DNA of 5,206 bases from Lysobacteraceae bacterium (lineage in GTDB: Bacteria; Pseudomonadota; Gammaproteobacteria; Xanthomonadales; Xanthomonadaceae). The notes beneath the pieces were generated by a model that was given only the letters and a program-made list of their open reading frames with translations, ran no database searches and was not told the DNA's origin. Each line of letters opens with the position of its first letter. The first letter of the stretch is position 1. Below, one piece after another: positions 1 through 5,117 of the stretch. The stretch spans positions 1-5,206 of the forward strand of contig DNXT01000140.1 of NCBI GenBank assembly GCA_003505795.1. Reading direction: 5' to 3'. A program made the position numbers and the translations under genes.

Positions 1-10
1 CTTCCGATCT
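1..10. other. Residual Illumina adapter end
   Basis: The first ten bases, CTTCCGATCT, are identical to the 3' end shared by the TruSeq read-1 and read-2 adapters, which finish in GCTCTTCCGATCT. They sit exactly at the window edge and are much less GC-rich than what follows. The simplest reading is untrimmed adapter at an assembly end, with genomic DNA beginning at base 11. The reading frame of the transporter gene happens to stay open through these bases, but the residues they would encode should not be trusted. Confidence 0.85.
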
Positions 11-475
11 GGGCTGGCCTGCGCGTTCGGCGCGCTGGTGTCGTGGTCGGCGTACTCGATCGGCAACGCACGCTGGCTGTCGCGCCGTCCCGACCTGTCC
101 GGCGGCGACTGGTCGCTGCTGACCGGCGTGGTCACCGGCGCGCTGGCCCTGCTGCTGGCGCCGCTGGCGTTGCTGCTGGATCCGGCGGTCCGCGCGGGCG
201 CCGACTGGCTGCGGTTCTGGGTGGTCGCGATCGTGCTGGCGGTGTTCGCCTCGGTGATCGGCAACGCCTGCTGGAACCGCGCCAGCCGGTCGCTGCCGCT
301 GACCCTGGTCGGGCAGATGATCGTATTCGAGACCGTGTTCGCGCTGCTCTACGGCTTCGCCTGGGAACGGCGGCTGCCGACGCTGCTGGAAGTGCTCGCC
401 ATCGCCTGCCTGCTTGCCGGCGTGCTGTGGTGCGCCTCGGCGCACGTGGAAAAGCGGCCGGCCGCGAACGCATAG
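11..475 (+). CDS. EamA/DMT-family inner-membrane transporter, C-terminal part
   Basis: This is the 3' end of a drug/metabolite transporter superfamily gene; 154 residues are visible before TAG, about half the usual 290-300, and the 5' part is missing at the contig edge. Counting from base 11, hydrophobic segments lie at about residues 1-20, 35-56, 69-88, 97-117 and 125-143, matching the second five-helix EamA repeat. Typical features are the SWSAYSIGNARWL stretch in the first helix, GNACWNRASRSLPL after the third, and QMIVFETVFALLYGF in the fourth, followed by a short charged cytoplasmic tail. Members of this family export small metabolites or drugs from the inner membrane, but the substrate cannot be told from sequence. 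The gene is 93 bp upstream of the lipoprotein gene and is probably a separate unit. Confidence 0.85.
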   Translation, partial: GLACAFGALVSWSAYSIGNARWLSRRPDLSGGDWSLLTGVVTGALALLLAPLALLLDPAVRAGADWLRFWVVAIVLAVFASVIGNACWNRASRSLPLTLVGQMIVFETVFALLYGFAWERRLPTLLEVLAIACLLAGVLWCASAHVEKRPAANA

Positions 476-531
476 AAGCACCGCGCCCCTGCGGGCAAAG
501 GCGGCCACACGCGGCTTCAGGGGGATCCGGC

Positions 532-537
532 TAAGAT
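532..537 (+). promoter_or_regulatory. Possible -10 element upstream of the lipoprotein gene
   Basis: TAAGAT matches the sigma-70 -10 consensus at four of six positions and is one of the few A/T-rich spots in the gap. It lies 31 bp before the chosen start at 569, a reasonable leader length. No convincing -35 hexamer is present at 16-18 bp spacing. The call rests on position and composition only. Confidence 0.3.
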
Positions 538-568
538 CGGGACACGCCCAATGGTCCCGGAGTTCACC

Positions 569-943
569 ATGACCCGCCTGATCCTGGCCGTGGCCCTGCT
601 GCTCGGCGGTTGCGCCGCCCCCGCCCCGCAATCGCACGCCGAAGCCCCGCCGGCAGCGGCCGACCCGCGCCCGGTCAAGGTCGATACGACCTGCCGCAGC
701 GATGCCGATTGCACGGTCAAGAACGTCGGCAACTGCTGCGGGGCGTATCCGGCCTGCGTGAACGGCAACAGCCCGACCGACCCGCAGGGCGTGATGGCGC
801 AATGCCGCGCCAGCGGCCGGATGAGCGTGTGCGGCTTCCGCGAGATCAGCGGCTGCCGGTGCGTTTCCGGCCAATGCACCGCAAAGGACAGCCAGGCCGA
901 TACACTGCGCCGCCCGATCCCAGACCCGGAACCCGTTCGCTGA
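569..943 (+). CDS. Small cysteine-rich lipoprotein of unknown function
   Basis: The protein has 124 residues. I chose ATG 569 over the in-frame ATG at 551 because GGAG at 559-562 sits 6 bp upstream and because the product then begins with a compact lipoprotein signal, MTRLILAVALLLGGC. The lipobox is L12-G13-G14-C15, so C15 would be lipidated and the protein anchored on the periplasmic side of a membrane. Residues 16-40 form an Ala/Pro-rich linker. Residues 42-103 hold ten cysteines (42, 48, 56, 57, 63, 79, 88, 96, 98, 103), including an adjacent CC pair and a CxC, which suggests a disulfide-stabilised mini-domain of up to five bridges. The 21-residue tail after C103 is polar and proline-rich. 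I do not recognise a named family. The stop codon overlaps the next gene's start (TGATG), so the two are probably translated from one mRNA. A binding or envelope-stress role would be guesswork. Confidence 0.85.
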   Translation: MTRLILAVALLLGGCAAPAPQSHAEAPPAAADPRPVKVDTTCRSDADCTVKNVGNCCGAYPACVNGNSPTDPQGVMAQCRASGRMSVCGFREISGCRCVSGQCTAKDSQADTLRRPIPDPEPVR

Positions 944-1503
944 TGCTGTACGCGCAAGTCCACCTCACCCTGCCCGCCTGGGTCCACGAGCATGTCGACA
1001 CCTCCGCCAGTTACGCCGGCGACGAAGCCAAGGTCGCGCTGGCGATCGACCTGTCGCGGCGGAACGTGCTGGCACGCAGCGGCGGGCCGTTCGGCGCGGC
1101 GGTGTTCGGCCCGGACGACCGCATCGTCGCGGTCGGCGTCAACCGCGTGGTCCCGCATGCGACCTCGCTGGCCCATGCCGAGAACATGGCCTACATGCTG
1201 GCGCAGCAGCGCCTGCAGACGCCGCGCCTGAACGACGTGCTGAAGCCGGTGACCCTGGCCACGTCCTCGCAGCCGTGCTGCCAGTGCTACGGCGCCACCA
1301 TCTGGGCCGGCATCGACCGGCTGCTGATCGGCGCCCGCGCCGAGGACGTGATGGAGCTGACCGAATTCGACGAGGGCCCGCTGCCGGCCGACTGGATCGG
1401 CGAGCTGGTCCGGCGCGGCATCCAGGTGCAGCGCGACATCCTGCGCGACGCTGCCCGCAGCGTGCTGCGCGAGTACGGGGAAAGCGGTGGCGATCGTTAC
1501 TGA
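943..1503 (+). CDS. Zinc-dependent nucleoside/guanine deaminase-like protein
   Basis: This 186-residue protein belongs to the cytidine deaminase-like fold. The zinc site is readable: H78-A-E80, with E80 as the proton shuttle, and P111-C112-C-Q-C115, so H78, C112 and C115 should bind zinc. G47-G-P-F-G51 on the first strand and the C-terminal segment around residues 138-151 resemble bacterial guanine deaminases and other free-base or nucleoside deaminases more than the tRNA deaminase TadA. The likely reaction is hydrolytic removal of an exocyclic amine from a purine or nucleoside in the cytoplasm; the exact substrate is not determined by these motifs. The middle cysteine of PCCQC (C113) replaces the more usual proline or variable residue. 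The start at 943 overlaps the upstream stop. A weak GGAA at 928-931 is the only ribosome-binding candidate, so translational coupling is likely. The open frame extends further upstream (to 610), but there it lies inside the lipoprotein gene and is not conserved-looking. Confidence 0.88.
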   Translation: MLYAQVHLTLPAWVHEHVDTSASYAGDEAKVALAIDLSRRNVLARSGGPFGAAVFGPDDRIVAVGVNRVVPHATSLAHAENMAYMLAQQRLQTPRLNDVLKPVTLATSSQPCCQCYGATIWAGIDRLLIGARAEDVMELTEFDEGPLPADWIGELVRRGIQVQRDILRDAARSVLREYGESGGDRY

Positions 1504-1536
1504 GCCGTTGCCGGCCCGGCTGCCGGGAACGCGTCG

Positions 1537-2580
1537 ATGAGCGGCCTGCTGTGCTACTGCCGGCAGGGCTTCGAACCGGAACTGGCGGCGGAACTGTCCG
1601 AACGCGCGGCACTGGCCGGGATCGCCGGCTACGCCCGCACCCGGCGCAACGACGGCTACGTGCTGTTCGCCTGCGACGACGGCGCCGCGCTCGCCGCGCG
1701 CCTGCCCTGGCGCGAGCTGATCTTCGCGCGGCAAAAGCTGCAGCTGCTGGCCGAACTGCGCGATCTCGACCCGAAGGACCGCATCAGCCCGATCGTGGCC
1801 GCGCTGCAGGGCCAGCCGCGCTTCGGCGACCTGTGGGTGGAGCATCCGGACTCGGACGCGGGCAAGCCGCTGGCCGGGCTGGCGCGCAGCTTCGGCAACG
1901 CGCTGCGCCCGGCGCTGCGCAAGGCCGGCCTGCTCGCCGACAAGCCGCAGCCGAAGCTGCCACGCCTGCATGTCTGCTTCGTCGATGGCGACCACGCCCT
2001 GCTGGCCGTGGCCGATGCGCGCGACAGCGCGCCGTGGACGCTGGGCATCCCGCGCCTGAAGCTGCTGCCCGACGCGCCCTCGCGTTCGGCGCTGAAGCTG
2101 GAAGAGGCGCTGATGACGCTGCTGTCGCCGGAGGAACGCGACAGCCTGGTCAAGCCGGGGATGCACGCGGCCGATCTCGGCGCCGCCCCCGGCGGCTGGA
2201 CCTGGGTGCTGACCCGCCAGCACCTGCACGTCACCAGCGTCGACAACGGCCCGCTGCGCCAGCACGTGCTCGACACCGGCCTGGTCGAGCACCTGCGCGC
2301 CGACGGCTTCCACTGGAAGCCGGAGAAGGCGCTGGACTGGATGGTCTGCGACATGGTCGAGCAGCCGCGGCGCGTGGCCGAGCGCATGGCGACCTGGCTG
2401 CGCGAAGGCTGGTGCCGGCATGCGATCTTCAACCTCAAGCTGCCGATGAAGAAGCGCTGGGACGAGACCCGGCTGTGCCTGGACCTGTTCGAGCAGCAAG
2501 CGCAGAAGCCGCTGCTGGTGCGTGCCAAGCAGCTCTACCACGACCGTGAGGAGATCACCGTCTTCGCCACCCGGCGTTGA
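1537..2580 (+). CDS. rlmM: 23S rRNA (cytidine-2498 2'-O)-methyltransferase RlmM
   Basis: The 347-residue product matches RlmM (YgdE in E. coli, 366 residues) along its whole length. RlmM uses S-adenosylmethionine to methylate the ribose of C2498 in 23S rRNA, in the cytoplasm, before the large subunit is finished. Residues 1 to about 90 form the THUMP-like RNA-binding part, starting with the family-typical CRQGFEPELAAEL. The Rossmann methyltransferase domain follows from about residue 180. Its SAM-binding motif I is D213-L-G-A-A-P-G-G-W-T-W223. The K-D-K-E catalytic tetrad of RrmJ-like 2'-O-methyltransferases can be assigned as K187, D272 (in CDMV), K301 (in FNLKLP) and E339 (in HDREEITVFA). 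ATG 1537 is supported by GGGAA at 1525-1529, 7 bp upstream, and by the N-terminus lining up with the family. It lies 33 bp after the deaminase gene, so they may be co-transcribed. The gene appears intact. Confidence 0.97.
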   Translation: MSGLLCYCRQGFEPELAAELSERAALAGIAGYARTRRNDGYVLFACDDGAALAARLPWRELIFARQKLQLLAELRDLDPKDRISPIVAALQGQPRFGDLWVEHPDSDAGKPLAGLARSFGNALRPALRKAGLLADKPQPKLPRLHVCFVDGDHALLAVADARDSAPWTLGIPRLKLLPDAPSRSALKLEEALMTLLSPEERDSLVKPGMHAADLGAAPGGWTWVLTRQHLHVTSVDNGPLRQHVLDTGLVEHLRADGFHWKPEKALDWMVCDMVEQPRRVAERMATWLREGWCRHAIFNLKLPMKKRWDETRLCLDLFEQQAQKPLLVRAKQLYHDREEITVFATRR

Positions 2581-2629
2581 CGGTCCGCAAGCCGCGGGCG
2601 GATCGCGGCGCCGACTGGAGTCCCCGCCG

Positions 2630-3535
2630 ATGCCCGCCTGCAAGAAGCTCCTGCCCGCCGTGCTGATCGGCCTGTGCTGCGCGAGCGGCGCACGCGCCGC
2701 CGAACCGCTGTTCGTCGCGCGCGACTATGTCGGCGACGGCGCCTTCACCGGCAACATCGAAGGCCCGGCGTTCGGCCCGGACGGCCACCTGTACGTGGTC
2801 AACTTCGGCCGCGACGGCACCGTGGCCCGGGTCGTCGCGCAGGCGGACGGCAGCGGCAGGGCCGAGCTGTTCGTCGCCCTGCCCGCCGGCAGCCGCGGCA
2901 ACGGCATCCGCTTCGGCCACGACGGCGCGATGTACGTGGCCGACACCGATGGCCGCAAGCTGCTGCGCATCGACCTGGCCACGCGCCGGGTCGCGACCTT
3001 CGCCGAACTGCCGCGGTCCAACGGGCCCAACGACCTGGCGCTGGCGCCGGACGGCAGCTTCTACGTCAGCGACCCGGACTGGAAGGACCACGGCGGCAGC
3101 CTGTGGAAGGTCGCCGGCGACGGCCGCGTGCAGCGCCTGGAGACCGGCATGACCACGCCCAACGGCGTGGAGGTCAGCCCCGACGGCAAGCGCCTGTACG
3201 TCAACGAGAGCATGGCGCGCCGCGTCTGGGCATACGACCTGGAAGGCGGCATGCCGCGCAACAGGCGCCTGCTGATCGAGTTCCCGGACTTCGGCCTGGA
3301 CGGCATGCGCTGCGACGCCGACGGCAACCTGTACGTGACCCGCTACGACGCCGGCCAGGTCGCGGTGGTGTCGCCGGCCGGCAAGGTCGTGCGCACGGTC
3401 GCGCTCAAGGGCAGGAAGACCTCCAACGTCGCCTTCGGCGGCGAGGACGGCCGCCAGGTGGTGGTCACGCTGCAGGACCGCGGCGCGATCGAGACCTTCC
3501 GCGCCGATCGCCCGGGGCGCGAGACCGGCCACTGA
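2630..3535 (+). CDS. Exported SMP-30/gluconolactonase-family beta-propeller
   Basis: The protein has 301 residues. ATG 2630 is preceded by GGAG at 2617-2620 (9 bp spacing) and opens a standard Sec signal peptide: K5-K6, a hydrophobic core at about 7-18, and A21-R-A23 as the likely cleavage site, giving a periplasmic or secreted product. The mature part shows the repeated DG-x-(L/F/M)-Y-V blade motif of six-bladed propellers at residues 51-56, 98-103, 141-146, 185-191 and 231-236. Residues matching the metal and substrate ligands of SMP-30 lactonases can be proposed: E44 (NIEGPAF), N134 (GPND), N178 (TPNG) and D224 (GLDG). With these present, a metal-dependent lactonase or related hydrolase is plausible. 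The substrate is unknown, and some family members are only sugar- or ligand-binding. It begins 49 bp after rlmM without an obvious promoter, so read-through from upstream is possible. The stop codon is within a strong hairpin. Confidence 0.9.
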   Translation: MPACKKLLPAVLIGLCCASGARAAEPLFVARDYVGDGAFTGNIEGPAFGPDGHLYVVNFGRDGTVARVVAQADGSGRAELFVALPAGSRGNGIRFGHDGAMYVADTDGRKLLRIDLATRRVATFAELPRSNGPNDLALAPDGSFYVSDPDWKDHGGSLWKVAGDGRVQRLETGMTTPNGVEVSPDGKRLYVNESMARRVWAYDLEGGMPRNRRLLIEFPDFGLDGMRCDADGNLYVTRYDAGQVAVVSPAGKVVRTVALKGRKTSNVAFGGEDGRQVVVTLQDRGAIETFRADRPGRETGH

Positions 3536-3560
3536 GACCGGCGTCACGGCCGGGTCTCAG
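3532..3560 (+). terminator. Stem-loop over the SMP-30 gene stop codon, terminator-like
   Basis: CTGAGACC (3532-3539) pairs perfectly with GGTCTCAG (3553-3560). Inside it GGC (3540-3542) pairs with GCC (3549-3551), leaving a single G bulge and a 6-base loop. The TGA stop at 3533-3535 is part of the stem. No T-run follows, so it is not a classical intrinsic terminator. It may mark a Rho-dependent end or protect the 3' end of the mRNA. Confidence 0.45.
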
Positions 3561-3611
3561 GTGGCGCAACCGGCCCGTGGCATCCTGCAGTCGTCACGCG
3601 GAGGAGCGCCC

Positions 3612-4334
3612 ATGCAACCGATCGAACTCAAGGACCCGGCAGGCTTCGGCAACGAATTCCTGCGCCTGACCCTGCTGCAGGGCTTCCAGTCGCTGACCAA
3701 GCGCGACCTGGAACTGCTGATCTTCGTGCTGCTCGAGCGCGATGGCGCGATCGCGCGCGGCGACTCCAACGCGGCGGTGGCGCTGAAGCTGCGGGTCACC
3801 CCGGCCAAGGTGAAGAGCCTGCGCCGCGACGGCTATGCGCGCTGGCGCGCGCTGGTGCCGGAAGAAGGCGACGCGGCGCTGCAGCGGATCGTCGCCACCG
3901 TGCTGACCGAGGCCAACCTGCGCTCCGGCGCCAAGCACGTCAGCGAGCGCAGCCGCAAGGAAGGCTTCCTGGCGATCCGGATCGAGCACCCGGACGACGC
4001 CCAGCAGTTCGAGCAGGCGATCCTGGAGGTCGGCGCGCTGCCGGTCTACGAACGCAACCGCGAGGTGGTGGCGGTGCGCTTCGACACGCTGCTGAAGATC
4101 GCCGAACGCTGGGGCTACCTGCAGCCGGATCCGCAGGCCACCGTGCGCGAGCTGGAGAAGCTCACGCCCACCGCCGAGGAAGTGGCCGACCTGCTCAAGA
4201 AGGACATCCGGCAGCTGCGCTGGGACGACGTGCGCCGCGCGCTCAACAGCCTCGGCGCCAAGGCCATCGCCAGCACCGCCGAGGGCGGCCTGAAGGGGCT
4301 GCTGAAGATCGCGTTCCCGTTCATCCCGGGCTGA
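3612..4334 (+). CDS. Uncharacterised protein with helix-turn-helix-like N-terminal region
   Basis: I do not recognise this 240-residue protein as a named family. ATG 3612 has an excellent ribosome-binding site, GAGGAG at 3601-3606, 5 bp upstream; the earlier in-frame ATG at 3561 lacks one. There is no signal peptide or clear membrane helix, so it should be cytoplasmic. Residues 16-45 are predicted helical (LTKRDLELLIFVLLERDG). Residues 52-78 then read as a helix-turn-helix: SNAAVALKL, a short turn at RVT, and the basic helix PAKVKSLRRDGYARW, where lysines and arginines could contact nucleic acid. Residues 118-165 look alpha/beta (FLAIRIEHP, DAQQFEQAILEVGALPVY, REVVAVRFDTLLKIAERWG). Residues 174-215 are charged and helical. 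The last 14 residues (GLKGLLKIAFPFIPG region) are hydrophobic and may be a docking or membrane-touching tail. It stands alone between a hairpin and a REP-like cluster. A regulator or a nucleic-acid sensor is possible, but this is inference. Confidence 0.85.
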   Translation: MQPIELKDPAGFGNEFLRLTLLQGFQSLTKRDLELLIFVLLERDGAIARGDSNAAVALKLRVTPAKVKSLRRDGYARWRALVPEEGDAALQRIVATVLTEANLRSGAKHVSERSRKEGFLAIRIEHPDDAQQFEQAILEVGALPVYERNREVVAVRFDTLLKIAERWGYLQPDPQATVRELEKLTPTAEEVADLLKKDIRQLRWDDVRRALNSLGAKAIASTAEGGLKGLLKIAFPFIPG

Positions 4335-4337
4335 GGC

Positions 4338-4367
4338 GCAGAGCTTCGGTAGGCAGAGCTTCGGTAG
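4338..4367 (+). repeat. Tandem duplication of a 15-bp unit
   Basis: The unit GCAGAGCTTCGGTAG occurs twice with no gap (4338-4352 and 4353-4367), and the following G continues the match by one base. It begins three bases after the stop codon of the preceding gene. Each copy ends in GTAG, and the second GTAG leads directly into the palindrome at 4370-4383. The unit's GCAGAGC is also mirrored downstream: GGCAGAGC (4352-4359) is the reverse complement of GCTCTGCC (4390-4397), which encloses that palindrome. This looks like a slippage duplication of the head of a REP-like element. Confidence 0.85.
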
Positions 4368-4385
4368 GAGCGACTTCAGTCGCGA
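4364..4385 (+). repeat. GTAG-headed REP-like (SMAG-type) palindrome
   Basis: GTAGGAGCGACTTCAGTCGCGA consists of a GTAG head followed by the stem GCGACT (4370-4375), a two-base loop, and AGTCGC (4378-4383). This arrangement resembles the SMAG elements of Stenotrophomonas and other REP sequences common between genes of Xanthomonadaceae and Pseudomonas. Such elements are usually dispersed by a RAYT transposase encoded elsewhere; none is in this window. They may affect mRNA 3' ends. Membership of a multi-copy family is inferred from memory of the consensus. Confidence 0.65.
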
Positions 4386-4417
4386 TCGGGCTCTGCCGAT
4401 TCCCTGACGAGACTCCT

Positions 4418-4445
4418 TGCGGGAGGGACTTCAGTCCCTCCCGCA
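4418..4445 (+). repeat. Long perfect palindrome related to the REP-like element
   Basis: TGCGGGAGGGACT (4418-4430) and AGTCCCTCCCGCA (4433-4445) are perfect reverse complements around a two-base TC centre. With a T-G wobble and one more C-G pair the stem reaches 15 pairs (4416-4447). The central GACTTCAGTC is identical to that of the palindrome at 4370-4383, while the flanking pair changes from C-G to G-C, so pairing is preserved. There is no GTAG head. It is followed by a run of eight C (4450-4457) rather than T, so it is not a standard intrinsic terminator, although so stable a hairpin could still shape the transcript end of the gene at 3612-4334. Confidence 0.75.
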
Positions 4446-4490
4446 GGTGCCCCCCCCACATCGATCAGCGCCGGTCCAGATCGCCGCGCC

Positions 4491-4496
4491 TAGACT
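4491..4496 (+). promoter_or_regulatory. Possible -10 element upstream of the EF-hand gene
   Basis: TAGACT matches four of six positions of the -10 consensus and lies 38 bp before ATG 4535, just after the REP-like cluster. A supporting -35 hexamer is not visible at normal spacing. A promoter is expected here because the gene is separated from its upstream neighbour by 200 bp with strong hairpins between them. Confidence 0.3.
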
Positions 4497-4534
4497 GGCA
4501 CCCTCTCCCGGGCATCGACTCCAACGAGACGACC

Positions 4535-4927
4535 ATGAAAACCGTCACTCCCCTGATCGCCGCGCTGTGCCTGGCGCTGGCCGGCACGGCCTCGGCGCAG
4601 AGCACCGCGGCCGCCACCAGCGAGCCGCTGCGCGACGTGCCGGCCAACGTCCGCACCCAGCCGCTGGCCAGCGGCGCGGTCACCCACGAGGCACGGGTGC
4701 AGGTGCCCGCCGGCGAGGCCGCGGTCACCGTGCGCTCGATCCAGCCCAACAGCGTGAGCGGCAACTACCGCATCGACTTCCAGGCCCTGGACAGCGACGG
4801 CGACGGCTTCATCAGCCGCGACGAGGCACAGGCCAACCCGGCGCTGGCCGACGAGTTCGACTCGCTGGACACGCGCCGCACCGGCCGCCTGAGCCGCGAA
4901 CAGCTGGCCGGCTGGCTGGTGGACTGA
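4535..4927 (+). CDS. Exported EF-hand domain protein
   Basis: The product has 130 residues. A Sec signal peptide covers residues 1-21 (K2, hydrophobic core 6-17, A19-S-A21 cleavage before Q22), so it should be periplasmic or secreted. Residues 22-75 are Ala/Thr/Pro-rich with no motif I can name. The C-terminal third carries an EF-hand pair. The first loop, D86-S-D88-G-D90-G-F-I-S-R-D-E97, has all standard calcium ligands at positions 1, 3, 5, 9 and 12. The second, D112 to Q123, keeps D1, G6 and L8 but has R, T and Q at positions 3, 5 and 12, and probably binds calcium poorly or not at all. Proteins like this are common in Xanthomonadaceae and are thought to bind calcium outside the cytoplasm; a specific role is unknown. 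The ribosome-binding site is weak (CGAGA at 4525-4529). The gene appears to stand alone. Confidence 0.9.
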   Translation: MKTVTPLIAALCLALAGTASAQSTAAATSEPLRDVPANVRTQPLASGAVTHEARVQVPAGEAAVTVRSIQPNSVSGNYRIDFQALDSDGDGFISRDEAQANPALADEFDSLDTRRTGRLSREQLAGWLVD

Positions 4928-5059
4928 ACGCAGCATCGAGTTGCTGTTGCTGTGGCCCGTGATTCTGCCGTTGCGTCGTCCTTGATCTACCGGGCCCCTT
5001 CCGCAGCGGCGGAGACGACGGGTAAAACCCCGCAGCGACGGCGCGCATGGGCTCGCCGG

Positions 5060-5082
5060 AAAAGGCGAAGCACTGCTTCGCC
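5060..5082 (-). terminator. Candidate intrinsic terminator for a minus-strand transcript
   Basis: GGCGAAGC (5064-5071) and GCTTCGCC (5075-5082) form an 8-bp perfect stem with a 3-base loop. Read on the minus strand the stem is followed at once by TTTT (AAAA at 5060-5063 on the plus strand), as in a short intrinsic terminator. An outer arm CGCCGG (5054-5059) also pairs with CCGGCG (5083-5088), leaving AAAA as a one-sided bulge. A four-base T-run is short, so the call is tentative. If true, a gene converging on the EF-hand gene should lie beyond 5206. Confidence 0.4.
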
Positions 5083-5091
5083 CCGGCGGTC

Positions 5092-5117
5092 GGGCAGGCG
5101 CCGCGAGGCGACTGCCC
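5092..5117 (+). other. Hairpin with GCGA (GNRA) tetraloop
   Basis: GGGCAG (5092-5097) pairs with CTGCCC (5112-5117). After a G-A mismatch (5098/5111), CGCC (5099-5102) pairs with GGCG (5107-5110) around the loop GCGA (5103-5106). The GNRA loop exists only when the plus strand is transcribed, because the minus strand gives TCGC. The fold is neat, but such stems occur by chance fairly often in DNA this GC-rich. Confidence 0.45.

Noticed and set aside
481..496. Small hairpins (CCGC/GCGG, GCCC/GGGC) after the transporter gene as a terminator
   Set aside because: The stems are only 4 bp and no T-run follows, which is expected by chance at this GC content.
511..520. GCGGCTTCAG as half of another REP-like palindrome
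   Set aside because: It resembles the left half of the REP core, but the matching right arm is missing and no GTAG head is nearby, so it is probably chance.
610..942. Upstream in-frame extension of the deaminase
   Set aside because: The extension would overlap the lipoprotein gene and encodes Arg/Pro-rich sequence with no deaminase-like features. The TGATG overlap start at 943 fits better.
2591..2609. GCCGCG/CGCGGC hairpin between rlmM and the SMP-30-like gene as a terminator
   Set aside because: The stem is six pairs with a seven-base loop and no T-run, too weak to separate the two genes into different transcripts.
2522..2629. Upstream in-frame extension of the SMP-30-like gene into rlmM
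   Set aside because: ATG 2630 has a good ribosome-binding site and opens a complete signal peptide. The earlier start would bury the signal peptide.
517..2643. A 708-codon open frame on the minus strand
   Set aside because: It lies antisense to the lipoprotein, deaminase and rlmM genes, whose signals and catalytic motifs are clear. It shows no domain, and its length reflects few stop codons in GC-rich DNA.
2555..3547. A 330-codon minus-strand open frame
   Set aside because: It mirrors the SMP-30-like gene, which has a signal peptide and repeated propeller motifs. The antisense product is Ala/Val/Gln-rich low-complexity sequence.
4450..4457. Run of eight C as a possible phase-variable tract
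   Set aside because: It is between genes, about 78 bp from the next start and outside the candidate -10. Eight C is not remarkable in DNA this GC-rich.
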